Under the pieces are notes generated by a model, which saw only the letters and a program-made list of their open reading frames with translations, was not told the origin of the DNA and did not search any database. Below are positions 42,213 through 50,716 of a stretch of 64,000 nucleotides of DNA, one piece after another (within the stretch, counting starts at the first letter, position 1; each line of letters begins with the position of its first letter). The translations under genes and the position numbers were made by a program. This DNA is from Eubacterium sp. (GTDB lineage: Bacteria; Bacillota; Clostridia; Peptostreptococcales; Anaerovoracaceae): contig JAETRU010000008.1 of the NCBI GenBank assembly GCA_021769965.1, forward strand, positions 1 to 64,000, read 5' to 3'.

Positions 42213-43316
42213 ATGGAAAAGAAACAGAAGATCATGATCGGCGTTGTCATTGCCATGCAGGCAGTGCTCGCTGTCGGTATCGTTTTGATCTGCCTGCAGA
42301 ACCACAGTCTGGCAGAATCGGTGAAGGAGTATACCGCGTCTACTGGAGCTGTTCACGAGATCTATGACGACACCAGGGTGGTGGAAGCGTATAAGAGCGG
42401 CAGCGACGAAGGCCTCAGTGAAGAGGATAAATACGTGCTGAAGATGGCAAAGCAGGTGATCAAAGAGAACATCAAAGACGACATGAGCGACTATGAGAAG
42501 GAGAAGGCCGTCTATGACTGGCTGATCGATTATACGTCCTACAGCAATCAGAACCTGGCGCCGATCTCATCAGGAGACCAGTACGCCCACCTGCCTTACG
42601 GCGTGTTCAAATATCATCAGGCTATCTGTGTGGGTAATGCGACGACGATGAAGCTGTTTCTGGATATTCTGGGCATAGAGAATCAGATCATCCACTCGAC
42701 CGAGGAAGGGGAACACGCCTGGAATCTGGTGAAGCTGGACGGAGACTGGTACCACTGCGACGCGACCTTTGACGACAGCAATAGCGGAAAACCGGGCTAT
42801 AATTACTTTAACGTGCCGGACAGCGTCAAAGACGACGGAAGCTATCCGTGGGACCACGATACGATCCCCGCTGCTGACGGCACAAAATACTGCTACATAG
42901 CCAACCATGCCGGGGAAATAAAAGACGTCTACAGCCTGCCTGCGTATCTGCGGAAGCAGATAGACGAAGGCGTTTCCCAGATCTACTTTACCATGAAGGA
43001 TACGGAGGATTTCACGGCGGCGGCGCTCAATTACATTCTTTCCGGTTTTATCATGGAGGGCAGGGACGTTTACACAGGAAATACGCTGGTGATCGGAGAC
43101 AAGACCCTGTACTGCGTCAGCGCGAGCCAGTATACGGATATGGAAGACACACTGGATCCGGATGTGGAAAAGAAGCTGCAGAAAGCCATGGATAAGCTGG
43201 GCATGACCGGTTCTGCCACAGGCGGCTATCAGGACGATATGACTGACAAATCGGGCGAAGGCAGCTACGTTTCCGGCGACGGCGAGGGTATGGCTTATCA
43301 GGAAGTGATGGAATAG
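42213..43316 (+). CDS. Membrane-anchored transglutaminase-like protein
   Basis: This 367-residue protein has an N-terminal membrane helix (residues ~7-28) and a transglutaminase core. The triad is C139 (AICVGNATT), H168 (GEHAWNLV) and D183 (CDATFDD). Such domains act as cysteine proteases or cross-linking enzymes on the cell surface. It ends exactly where the MBOAT gene begins, so translation is coupled. Confidence 0.88.
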   Translation: MEKKQKIMIGVVIAMQAVLAVGIVLICLQNHSLAESVKEYTASTGAVHEIYDDTRVVEAYKSGSDEGLSEEDKYVLKMAKQVIKENIKDDMSDYEKEKAVYDWLIDYTSYSNQNLAPISSGDQYAHLPYGVFKYHQAICVGNATTMKLFLDILGIENQIIHSTEEGEHAWNLVKLDGDWYHCDATFDDSNSGKPGYNYFNVPDSVKDDGSYPWDHDTIPAADGTKYCYIANHAGEIKDVYSLPAYLRKQIDEGVSQIYFTMKDTEDFTAAALNYILSGFIMEGRDVYTGNTLVIGDKTLYCVSASQYTDMEDTLDPDVEKKLQKAMDKLGMTGSATGGYQDDMTDKSGEGSYVSGDGEGMAYQEVME

Positions 43317-44720
43317 ATGGTATTCAGCAGCACAGTTTTTCTGTTCCTTTTTCTGCCGGCGGTGCTGGGATTATATTTCCTGTGCCCGGCGGCATGGCGT
43401 AACGGCCTGCTTCTGGCAGCCAGTCTGTTTTTCTATGGCTGGGGCGAGCCTGCGTATATCCTCGTTATGGCGGCGTCCATAAGCTTCAATTATGTCTGCG
43501 GCCGGTGGATCGAAAAACTGAATATTTATCGCAGGCATAAGCCGCGCAGGCTTATGCTTGCTTTGTGTGTAACGGGAAATCTGATGCTTCTGGGCTGGTT
43601 CAAATATGCCGGATTTGCGGCAGAGAATCTGAACCGGCTTCTGGGAACCGACCTGCCGGTACTGCAGGCGGCACTGCCGATTGGAATATCCTTTTATACT
43701 TTTCAGGCTATGAGCTATGTGATCGATGTCTATCGCCGCAAGACCAGGGCGCAGAAAAACCTGTTGCTCTTTGCCGTGTATATCACGCTGTTCCCACAGC
43801 TGATCGCCGGTCCCATCGTCCGATATGTCACGATTCAGGAGCAGCTGGCAGACCGCAGCGTGACAGCCGATAAAACGGCAGAGGGCATACGGCGTTTTAT
43901 CATCGGTCTGGGGAAAAAAGTGCTTCTCGCCAATCAGGCAGGTCTGCTGTGGGAGGAGATCAGCGCCATAGATCCGGGTCAGCTGCCTGCTGCTGCCGCG
44001 TGGCTTGGCGCTATCGCCTTCACCTTTCAGATATACTTTGATTTTTCCGGATACTCAGATATGGCCATCGGTCTTGGACGCATGCTGGGCTTCCGGTTCG
44101 ACGAGAACTTCAACTATCCTTATATGGCACGCAGTATCACTGACTTCTGGCGGCGGTGGCATATATCGCTGTCGACCTGGTTTAAGGAATATGTCTACAT
44201 TCCTCTGGGCGGCAATCGCCGCGGGCACAGGCGGCAGATCGCGAACATCCTTATCGTCTGGGCGCTGACCGGTTTGTGGCACGGGGCCAGCTGGAACTTC
44301 CTGTGGTGGGGCCTTTATTTTGCGGTGCTGCTGATATTGGAAAAAACTTTTTTGCTCCGCCTGCTGGAGCGGCTGCCTTCGTGGCTGCAGCATCTCTATG
44401 CGCTGCTTTTTATCGTGCTGGGCTGGGTCATCTTCGCCATGGAGGACGGCGGTATGTTCTTTGGCTATATTAAAGCCATGACAGGCGCGGGAGGCCTGCT
44501 TGACCGCCGGACTCTGTATCTGCTGCAGACCTGGGGACCGCTGCTGGCGGTCATGGCCGCAGGTTCCACGGATATTTTATCAAAGGGGTCTGAAGTCCTG
44601 CGGAAACACCCCGCGGCGTTCACAGCCGCGCGAAATCTCTTCTATCTGGCTGTGCTGGTCCTGTCTGCGGTTTTTCTGGTCAGCGACACTTATAATCCGT
44701 TTCTGTATTTCAGGTTTTAA
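43317..44720 (+). CDS. MBOAT O-acyltransferase (DltB/AlgI type)
   Basis: This 467-residue multipass enzyme has the MBOAT core: SFYTFQAMSYVIDVYR, the amphipathic ITDFWRRWHISLSTWFKEYV and the catalytic histidine H322 in TGLWHGASWN. AlgI/DltB proteins move acyl groups across the membrane to a surface polymer, working with an SGNH/DHHW partner, which is encoded next. The polymer here is not known. Confidence 0.93.
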   Translation: MVFSSTVFLFLFLPAVLGLYFLCPAAWRNGLLLAASLFFYGWGEPAYILVMAASISFNYVCGRWIEKLNIYRRHKPRRLMLALCVTGNLMLLGWFKYAGFAAENLNRLLGTDLPVLQAALPIGISFYTFQAMSYVIDVYRRKTRAQKNLLLFAVYITLFPQLIAGPIVRYVTIQEQLADRSVTADKTAEGIRRFIIGLGKKVLLANQAGLLWEEISAIDPGQLPAAAAWLGAIAFTFQIYFDFSGYSDMAIGLGRMLGFRFDENFNYPYMARSITDFWRRWHISLSTWFKEYVYIPLGGNRRGHRRQIANILIVWALTGLWHGASWNFLWWGLYFAVLLILEKTFLLRLLERLPSWLQHLYALLFIVLGWVIFAMEDGGMFFGYIKAMTGAGGLLDRRTLYLLQTWGPLLAVMAAGSTDILSKGSEVLRKHPAAFTAARNLFYLAVLVLSAVFLVSDTYNPFLYFRF

Positions 44721-44734
44721 AAGGGGAGAGGATC

Positions 44735-45859
44735 ATGAAGAAGATCGACAATTATATCGTCATCATCCTGTTTGCCGGATTTTTGCTGAGTTTCGGGATC
44801 TGGGGACTGGTAGCAGAAGATCGGAACTTTTCACCTGATGAGAACCGGATGCTGCAGCAGCTGCCGGAGCTGACTGCGGAAGCTGTGCTTTCCGGGGATT
44901 ACAGCCGGGATTTTCAGAAGTGGCAGGACGATCAGTTTCCTCTGAGGGATCAGTGTATCACTCTGAAGACGGCGCTGCGGCTGGCATCAGGCAGCCGGGA
45001 TATAAACGGGGTATATCTGGGTAAGGACGGATATCTCATCGAAAAGCTGACGGAGGAGGTCATGGACGACGAGCAGTTTGAAAAGAATCTGGCCGCCATC
45101 AGAAGCTTTCGCGGGAGGCTTCCGGATTCTGTCAGACTTTCGGTCATGGCTGTGCCGACCACCGGCTGCATTATGAAGGATAAACTGCCGGAGAATGCCG
45201 TGGTTTTCGATGAGGCGGCCTATGCAGAGAAGGCGGCCCGGTATCTGGCGGACTGCGGCTGGACGGACTTATATGCCGGATTCAAAGAAGCGGCTTTCAA
45301 AGGGAAGCAGCTTTACTACAGGACGGACCATCACTGGACCACGCTGGCGGCGGAAATGGCTTTCACCTCGTGGAAACCGGACGCAGAGTTAAAGTACGGC
45401 AGACACCCTTTGACGGAGGATTTTCTTGGAAGCCTGTATTCCAAAGTTCTGTGGGACTGCGGGAACGCCGATACGGTGGAGGGCTACGGACCGGGAGACG
45501 CGCGGGTCACGGCGGACGGACAGCGTCTTGACGGAGGGATCTATCAGAGGCAGTTTCTGAAGGAAAAGGACAAGTACGCTGTATTTCTGGGCGGCAACTA
45601 CGGCAGGACGGAGATCGAGGGCCGCGGGCAGGCCGGGCGGCTTCTCATCGTGAAGGACTCTTTTGCCAACTGTTTTGTGCCGTATGCGGCGGAAGCTTAT
45701 GAGCGGGTATGCTTGGCAGATCTGCGGTATTTCAGCGGCAGTCTGGACGCGTATATAGAGGAGAACGGGATCACGGAGGTGCTGGTGCTCTGCAGCATGG
45801 AAAATCTGATCGGCGACAAGAATCTTTCGGCGCTGGGAAGCGGCGGGGCGATTCTATAG
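44735..45859 (+). CDS. DHHW/AlgJ-like acyl transfer partner
   Basis: This 374-residue protein has an N-terminal membrane anchor and a secreted SGNH-like domain. It bears the DHHW motif (D198-W201 in YYRTDHHWTTLAAEMAF) and a late block VKDSFANCFVPY with the expected serine. DHHW proteins pass acyl groups from the MBOAT protein to a surface polymer, as AlgJ/AlgX do with alginate. It is the last gene of the operon and is followed by a terminator. Confidence 0.88.
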   Translation: MKKIDNYIVIILFAGFLLSFGIWGLVAEDRNFSPDENRMLQQLPELTAEAVLSGDYSRDFQKWQDDQFPLRDQCITLKTALRLASGSRDINGVYLGKDGYLIEKLTEEVMDDEQFEKNLAAIRSFRGRLPDSVRLSVMAVPTTGCIMKDKLPENAVVFDEAAYAEKAARYLADCGWTDLYAGFKEAAFKGKQLYYRTDHHWTTLAAEMAFTSWKPDAELKYGRHPLTEDFLGSLYSKVLWDCGNADTVEGYGPGDARVTADGQRLDGGIYQRQFLKEKDKYAVFLGGNYGRTEIEGRGQAGRLLIVKDSFANCFVPYAAEAYERVCLADLRYFSGSLDAYIEENGITEVLVLCSMENLIGDKNLSALGSGGAIL

Positions 45860-45877
45860 GGATAAAATGAGGAGAAG

Positions 45878-45910
45878 AAAACCCCGCAAGCGGATGTCTG
45901 CGGGGTTTTA
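45878..45910. terminator. Bidirectional terminator
   Basis: AAAACCCCGCA and TGCGGGGTTTT form a strong stem flanked by A and T runs, so it can end both the plus-strand acylation operon and the minus-strand CDF gene. Confidence 0.92.
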
Positions 45911-45932
45911 TACGTATAAGGATCGTCTGTTC

Positions 45933-47114
45933 TTAATCCTCCTGCTGTTTGAAATACGGTTTGTCAAAGTTGATGACCACGTAAAAGTTGGGGTACTCTG
46001 ACTGAATGGTCTTTTCAAAGGCCTGATGGATCTCTTTGTTGGTCAGCGTGCAGCCGGGAGCTACTATGATGTCAAAGATGACGTTGGTATGAGTAGGGCC
46101 GGGAACTGCCCTCAGATCATGCACGTGGGATACGCCCGGCAGATCAGCAGCTGCCTCACAGGCGATGCCGTTCAGCTTCTGGATCAGGGGATCGCTGATG
46201 CGGATCGGATCCAGGTGGGCGGTGATCTCGATACCGAGGGCCTTTGCAATGTGCCGCTCAATGTTGTCCACCATATCGTGGCTTTCCATCAGATCGCCGT
46301 CAGCGTCCACCTCGATATGTATGGAGGCGAAGATCTTGCCGGGACCGTAATTGTGGACTACCAGATCGTGGATGCCAAGCACGCCTTTTGGCTCCATTGC
46401 CATCTGACTGATCTGGTCGATAAGCGCCGGATCGGGAGCTTCACCCAGCAGGGGGCTCATGGTCTCCCGGACCAGACTGATGCCGGACCAGATGATGAAC
46501 AGGGCGACGATGACGCCCATATAGCCGTCTATCTGCAGATCAAAGCAATGTCCGATGAGAATGCTGATCAGAACCGCGGAGGTGGCGATCACATCGTTGC
46601 GGCTGTCCGCGCCGGTAGCGGCCAGTGTCAGGGAACTGATCTTTTTTCCGACGAAGATATTGAACCGGGCCTGCCAGATCTTGATGATGATGGCCAGAAC
46701 CAGAACGCCGCAGACAGTCCAGCTGAATTCCAGCGGTGACGGATGCAGGATCTTGGATACGGAGGATTTCAGCAGTTCTCCTCCGACTACGATGATCAGG
46801 ATCGAAACGATCATGCCGGTGATGTATTCATAGCGGGCGTGGCCGTAGGGATGCTCCTCATCTTCCGGCATAGAAGCCAGCCTGAAGCCCACCAGGGTGA
46901 TCAGAGATGAGGATGCGTCGGCGAGATTGTTGATTCCGTCTGCTACGATGGCGATACTGCCGGCAATAAGGCCGGTAAGGATCTTGGCCGCGCAGAGCAG
47001 TACGTTGGACAGAATGCCGACGATACCGGAGAATTTTCCATAGTTCTGACGGACCTTTGCGTCTGTGACGTTGTCATGATCTTTGACAAAGGTTTTGCAG
47101 AGAAATTCGTTCAT
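45933..47114 (-). CDS. Cation diffusion facilitator transporter
   Basis: This 393-residue CDF protein has six helices. Metal-site motifs are ADGINNLADASSSL in helix 2 and HPYGHARYEY, with an extended cytoplasmic C-terminal domain (VHNYGPGKIFASIHIEVD). It exports divalent metals such as Mn, Fe or Zn. It begins 4 bp after the TSCPD gene. The longer C-terminus than simple ZitB-like proteins resembles the MamM/FieF group. Confidence 0.92.
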   Translation of the reverse strand: MNEFLCKTFVKDHDNVTDAKVRQNYGKFSGIVGILSNVLLCAAKILTGLIAGSIAIVADGINNLADASSSLITLVGFRLASMPEDEEHPYGHARYEYITGMIVSILIIVVGGELLKSSVSKILHPSPLEFSWTVCGVLVLAIIIKIWQARFNIFVGKKISSLTLAATGADSRNDVIATSAVLISILIGHCFDLQIDGYMGVIVALFIIWSGISLVRETMSPLLGEAPDPALIDQISQMAMEPKGVLGIHDLVVHNYGPGKIFASIHIEVDADGDLMESHDMVDNIERHIAKALGIEITAHLDPIRISDPLIQKLNGIACEAAADLPGVSHVHDLRAVPGPTHTNVIFDIIVAPGCTLTNKEIHQAFEKTIQSEYPNFYVVINFDKPYFKQQED

Positions 47115-47118
47115 GCTA

Positions 47119-47376
47119 TTACTGTTCGGCCTGTGCCATGGCTGCCTCCACCGCCTTTACCAGCTGATCCGGGCAGGATGTAATTTTGTGGCCGCAGCGG
47201 ATGCCGGAAAGCTTTTCCTTCAGCTGTTCGTATGTCATGCCTCTGGTCAGGGCGCTGATACCCTGCAGATTGCCGTGGCAGCCGCCGTGAAATACTACAT
47301 TTTTTACTACGTTTCCTTCCATTTCAACATCGATGAATGCGGAACAGGTTCCGCTTGTTTTGTATCTGTATACCAT
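47119..47376 (-). CDS. TSCPD-domain protein
   Basis: This 85-residue protein has the name-giving motif (ITSCPDQLVKAVEAA), the GGCHGNLQGIS segment and a further conserved cysteine in GIRCGHK. The TSCPD fold also occurs at the C-terminus of B12-dependent ribonucleotide reductases; free-standing versions have no proven role. The cysteines suggest metal or FeS binding. It is co-transcribed with the CDF gene. Confidence 0.9.
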   Translation of the reverse strand: MVYRYKTSGTCSAFIDVEMEGNVVKNVVFHGGCHGNLQGISALTRGMTYEQLKEKLSGIRCGHKITSCPDQLVKAVEAAMAQAEQ

Positions 47377-47453
47377 GTGATTTCTCCTTTCTGATTTTAT
47401 GCACTGAAAGTAAGTATAACATAAAAAAATGGAGAGGGAAACAGAAATTTTTA

Positions 47454-47482
47454 TTGAACTTCGATTCGGCGCGGTGTATAAT
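47454..47482 (+). promoter_or_regulatory. Sigma-70 promoter
   Basis: TTGAAC (47454-47459), 17 bp, TATAAT (47477-47482), about 55 bp before the gene at 47540. Confidence 0.75.
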
Positions 47483-47539
47483 ATTTTATCACTGTTTATG
47501 AGAAACGCAGAGGAGTTTTAGGAGACATAGGAGGAACAT

Positions 47540-48268
47540 ATGGGAGATAGAGATATACCAAGAATCAGCGGAACCCTTCGCGCCAAGAGCATTCAGATCC
47601 CGGAAGTGATCTGGCAGGCCAAGGGCATTGTAGTTATGGGCCGGCGGATGAAGTCGGTACTTTTTTCAACGGACATAGCGATCATCAGAAACTGTAACGC
47701 GGACGCGGTGCTGGCAGTGTATCCGTTTACGCCGCAGCAGATCATTTCGCAGACGATCATCAACGCGTCATCCATTCCTGTTCTGGCAGGCGTAGGCGGC
47801 GGTACGACAAAGGGTTTCCGGTCGGCGCTGATGGCAAAGGACGCTGAAGCGGACGGCGCGTTCGGCGTAGTAGTCAATTCCCCAATGAGCAATGAGAACA
47901 TTGAGCTGATCAGGAAAGTCATAGATATTCCGGTCATTGCTACGGTGGTGACAGACAATGAGGATATCGACGCCCGGATCAGGGCCGGCGTGTCCATCCT
48001 CAATGTATCGGCGGCAGCGAGGACGCCGCAGGTAGTCAGACATATCAGGGCCGATTTCCCTAAGGTTCCGATCATCGCGACGGGAGGACCTACGGACGAT
48101 TCTATTATGGAGACCATTCAGGCAGGCGCCAATACGATCAGCTATACGCCGCCGTCAACGGGAGAGATCTTTGAAGGAATGATGCAGAATTACCGGCAGG
48201 CGGCTGAGGAGATCGGAAGTCCGACGGAGGATGACCCAAGGCTTCTCAGTATGCTGGAGCTGTTGTAG
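47540..48268 (+). CDS. TIM-barrel protein of unknown function
   Basis: This 242-residue beta/alpha barrel has phosphate-binding-like loops (PVLAGVGGGTT, IIATGGPTDDS) and a repeated pattern of strand-end IPVIATV and SILNVSAAA. It is commonly annotated as a hydrolase in Firmicutes, but I see no proof of activity. The layout recalls geranylgeranylglyceryl-phosphate synthase or ThiE-like barrels. The ATG follows TAGGAGGAAC. It stands alone with its own promoter. Confidence 0.6.
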   Translation: MGDRDIPRISGTLRAKSIQIPEVIWQAKGIVVMGRRMKSVLFSTDIAIIRNCNADAVLAVYPFTPQQIISQTIINASSIPVLAGVGGGTTKGFRSALMAKDAEADGAFGVVVNSPMSNENIELIRKVIDIPVIATVVTDNEDIDARIRAGVSILNVSAAARTPQVVRHIRADFPKVPIIATGGPTDDSIMETIQAGANTISYTPPSTGEIFEGMMQNYRQAAEEIGSPTEDDPRLLSMLELL

Positions 48269-48283
48269 CGGGAAGCCGGGTGC

Positions 48284-48328
48284 GGCAGACGCAGGTGGAC
48301 CGCGGCAGACACAGGTGGACCGTGGCAG
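48284..48328. repeat. Two-copy direct repeat, about 22 bp
   Basis: GGCAGACGCAGGTGGACCG is followed directly, after C, by GGCAGACACAGGTGGACCG and then GGCAG. The two copies differ by one base. They precede the inverted-repeat cluster. Confidence 0.8.
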
Positions 48329-48337
48329 GTAAGAGCG

Positions 48338-48632
48338 AAATTGGGCTTTTTGGATCATTTGAGGAGGAAAAACCCAATTTCTGTCCAGATGCGTTGGGCT
48401 TTATCAGGAGATTCACCACAAAAAGCCCAATTAACGCTTGTCTGAAAGGAATTTTGGAGTCTTTGGAGGCCTGTAGAGGTGTGAAATTGGGCTTTTTGAT
48501 TGATTTGACGGCGTTTAGCCCAAAGCTATGGGAGAAAAGTTGGGCTTTTGACAGGCTTTGACGGAATTTAGCCCAAACCGCTGTGTTAAATGTTGGGCTT
48601 TTTGATCGCGTCGGACAGCTTTAGCCCAATTC
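48338..48632. repeat. Cluster of five TTGGGC...GCCCAA inverted-repeat units
   Basis: Five units each begin TTGGGCTTT and end with (A)GCCCAA, or AACCCAA in the first, 20-50 nt later, at about 48338-48380, 48391-48437, 48484-48523, 48539-48577 and 48592-48630. Several share GACGG(A/C)-TTTAGCCCAA on the right arm. Each unit can fold into a hairpin. The unit spacing is irregular and no cas gene is near, so this is not a CRISPR array. It fills most of the gap between the barrel gene and tRNA-Lys. Confidence 0.85.
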
Positions 48633-48679
48633 CCCAGCTCAGCCCGACAGTTTTTGTAGGGATTTTTTGAAAAAAGTTG

Positions 48680-48708
48680 TTGACAAACAGGTTGTCCGAT
48701 GTTATTAT
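48680..48708 (+). promoter_or_regulatory. tRNA-Lys promoter
   Basis: TTGACA (48680-48685), 17 bp, TATTAT (48703-48708), 45 bp before the tRNA. Confidence 0.8.
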
Positions 48709-48752
48709 AGTACATGTGCTCAGCGAACAGAGTACGATCATCTAACACATAT

Positions 48753-48828
48753 GCACCATTAGCTCAGCTGGTAGAGCACCTGACTCTTAATCAGGGTGTC
48801 CAGGGTTCGAGCCCCTGATGGTGTACCA
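48753..48828 (+). tRNA. tRNA-Lys(CTT)
   Basis: A complete cloverleaf with encoded CCA: acceptor GCACCAT/ATGGTGT, D stem GCTC/GAGC, anticodon stem CCTGA/TCAGG with loop CTCTTAA (anticodon CTT), and T arm CAGGG-TTCGAGC-CCCTG. The first acceptor pair is G-U. The integrase gene just downstream indicates that its 3' part is the attachment site of the mobile element. Confidence 0.95.
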
Positions 48829-48835
48829 AGTGATG

Positions 48836-48874
48836 ACGGAAAGGCTGGTAATTCCAGACTTTCCGTGTTTTTTT
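48836..48874 (+). terminator. tRNA-Lys terminator
   Basis: ACGGAAAG pairs with CTTTCCGT, with an inner CTGG/CCAG stem, followed by TTTTTTTT. Confidence 0.88.
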
Positions 48875-48919
48875 TATATATCAATTTGAATCAGATCATA
48901 ATAAAATGTGAAAAAAATT

Positions 48920-48930
48920 AGGGTGTCCAG
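48920..48930. repeat. att-like repeat of tRNA-Lys sequence
   Basis: AGGGTGTCCAG repeats 11 bases of the tRNA (48793-48803, anticodon stem to T arm) and lies 3 bp from the integrase stop codon. It may be a duplicated att core or an integrase arm site. Confidence 0.5.
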
Positions 48931-48933
48931 CCA

Positions 48934-49857
48934 TTACAATTCTATTTTGATGTAATCCAAATGAGAAATGGACGACGATGCTGCATAGATCTCCTGTGCC
49001 AGATGCATGTATCGCATGGTAGTGATAAGATCTTCATGGCCCATGATGGCCTGTAGCTTATAGATGTCCATATTTCCATTCCGTTGGTATTCATCAAGGC
49101 AGTAATTTGTGGCAAAATTATGACGAAGCTTGTGGGCGCTGAATTTGACACCCAGCTGGGATGATTTTTTGTTTATCATCAGCTTTATCGCATTTTCGGT
49201 GATGGGTTTGCCGCGGCGGCCAAGGAGCAGATACTTTTTCTCATCATGCGTCTTGCGAAGGTGAGACTGATCGGTCATTCTGAGGTACAATTTCAGCAGT
49301 TGCAGAGTAAAGTTGCCAATAGGAACGATACGCTCCTTATCCCCTTTACCTAAGACTTTGATGGTTTTTGCACCCAGATTCAGATGTGTCAGCTGCAAAG
49401 TGATTACTTCATTGCGTCGAAGACCGCTGTCAAGCATCAATGCCAGGATTAGGGCATTGCGTACAGATAGTACATCGGACGGATCAACATCGGCAAAGAG
49501 TAGTTGTAATTGAGATGTGGTCAGAATATCCACTTTGCGTATTGGTGAACGTGGCAGCTTTACACTGGCACCAATCCCAAGATCTGCATCCAGTATTTTT
49601 TTGCTTTCTAAAAAGCGGAGAAAGATGCGGACGGGTCTGAGGTAAGTTGCGACGGTTGCCTTGCTGAGATCCTGTTGATGCAGGAAGAGAATATATTCTT
49701 CCACATCACCAACAGATAGATCCTTGGGAATATTAGCAATGCATCTCGTTACGAGAAATCGTTGGACTGCAGCTTTGTAGTTCGCAATAGTTTTAGGTTT
49801 AAGTCCCCGGAGCTGACAGTCCCGGTCAAAACGCTGGAGCGCCTCCTTTGATGTCAT
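48934..49857 (-). CDS. Tyrosine recombinase/integrase
   Basis: This 307-residue recombinase has a SAM-like N-terminal domain (residues ~1-85) and a catalytic domain with R147 (GLRRNEV), H242 and R245 (HKLRHNFA), H274 (MGHEDL) and the nucleophile Y283 (MRYMHL). ATG 49857 follows AGGAGG; the frame extends upstream without a site. It is XerC/D-like in size, lacking the arm-binding domain of lambda-type integrases. Its position beside tRNA-Lys, transcribed toward it, fits integration of the element at that gene. No excisionase is recognisable nearby. Confidence 0.93.
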   Translation of the reverse strand: MTSKEALQRFDRDCQLRGLKPKTIANYKAAVQRFLVTRCIANIPKDLSVGDVEEYILFLHQQDLSKATVATYLRPVRIFLRFLESKKILDADLGIGASVKLPRSPIRKVDILTTSQLQLLFADVDPSDVLSVRNALILALMLDSGLRRNEVITLQLTHLNLGAKTIKVLGKGDKERIVPIGNFTLQLLKLYLRMTDQSHLRKTHDEKKYLLLGRRGKPITENAIKLMINKKSSQLGVKFSAHKLRHNFATNYCLDEYQRNGNMDIYKLQAIMGHEDLITTMRYMHLAQEIYAASSSISHLDYIKIEL

Positions 49858-50398
49858 AATATCGCCTCCTGGTAACCAGCGGATCGCCGGCAGCACATTG
49901 CTGCAGACCAAGTCGTTCAGCCACGAGGAAGCGCGGATTAAAATAAATGAATGGTCTGCAGAGATCTGCTGCCAAAAGCAGAGATTTTTATCAATAGTAA
50001 GTATAGAAGTCTGTCACTGCCACATTATGGTTGCAGCTGGTTTTCCCGTGGGCCAGCACCCTTATACACGTGTATCACAAGGGAATGGCTGCTCGACCAT
50101 CTTAAAACAGATCACTGCAGATGGTTTCCTGGCATAGCTGATTCCCAAGATCGGACAGATTCTGTTATATAGTTTTCAAGGTTCTTCTGTCAGAACTTTG
50201 TGTTCCGAAAAATACATCTATAATATAGGTGCATTTTTCAAAGCACAAAGATGAAAAGTGCTTTAGGAGAAAAGTATTGAACAAGGAGCTTTTTTGAGGT
50301 AGAATATATCAAAAGTGTGGCTGGTATACGGTTTTTTGTTGCCAGTGCTTGTTGATGAATACCTCATTTCCGCGGCAATGGAAGAATGAGGTATTTTT
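49858..50398. other. Intergenic region between integrase and XRE regulator
   Basis: No gene with a ribosome binding site and a family signature is visible. A palindrome-like stretch (CCCTT-ATA-CACGTG-TAT-CAC-AAGGG, 50059-50083) and a smaller AAGCAC/GTGCTT repeat (50240-50262) are the only structures before the terminator at 50358. Confidence 0.5.
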
Positions 50399-50401
50399 TT
50401 A
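50358..50401 (+). terminator. Terminator-like hairpin
   Basis: AATACCTCATT pairs with AATGAGGTATT around 16 nt and runs into TTTTTTT on the plus strand. No plus-strand gene precedes it, so it may end a short untranslated transcript. Confidence 0.6.
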
Positions 50402-50605
50402 TTCTGAAATATCCTCATAGAATAAAGTCCATGGGAATCCCAGAAATGCGGCGATCCTTTTGGCGACGGAAGTTGAAGGGTTTCTGAAACCTCTTTCGAT
50501 TGCAGAGTACTGCTGGCCGGAAATACCAACTGCATTTGCTATATCAGCTTGCTTGAGATTATTTTTGTTTCTTAAATCGATTAGCCATTGCCGCTTGTTG
50601 TTCAT
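50399..50605 (-). CDS. Small XRE-family regulator
   Basis: This 68-residue protein is essentially one Cro/C1 helix-turn-helix: NLKQADIANAVGISGQQYSAIERGFRNPS, then a short hydrophobic end. AAGGAG precedes the ATG. It is divergent from the larger XRE gene at 50717, with operator-like repeats between, an arrangement typical of the control switch of integrative elements. Confidence 0.88.
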   Translation of the reverse strand: MNNKRQWLIDLRNKNNLKQADIANAVGISGQQYSAIERGFRNPSTSVAKRIAAFLGFPWTLFYEDISE

Positions 50606-50630
50606 GTGTATTCTCCTTATATCAGCTTAC

Positions 50631-50692
50631 TTGTATTATATTATACAAATTGTAGGATGTCAATAAAAAAATTGTAGGATGTCAATAAAAAA
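50631..50692. promoter_or_regulatory. Operator region between divergent XRE genes
   Basis: TTGTAT-N6-ATACAA (50631-50648) is an inverted repeat. It is followed by an exact tandem duplication of 22 bp (50649-50670 and 50671-50692) that begins ATTGTAGGATGTC. Each copy offers a further half-site for the flanking XRE proteins. Confidence 0.75.
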
Positions 50693-50716
50693 CTACAAAA
50701 TATCTTGGAGGAGAGA

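Noticed and set aside
48338-48632. Repeat cluster as a CRISPR array
   Set aside because: Repeats are inverted units of uneven spacing, spacers are not constant in length and no cas genes are present.
49898-50172. Two overlapping plus-strand open frames after the integrase, as a possible excisionase
   Set aside because: No ribosome binding site and no HTH pattern; one starts inside the integrase leader.
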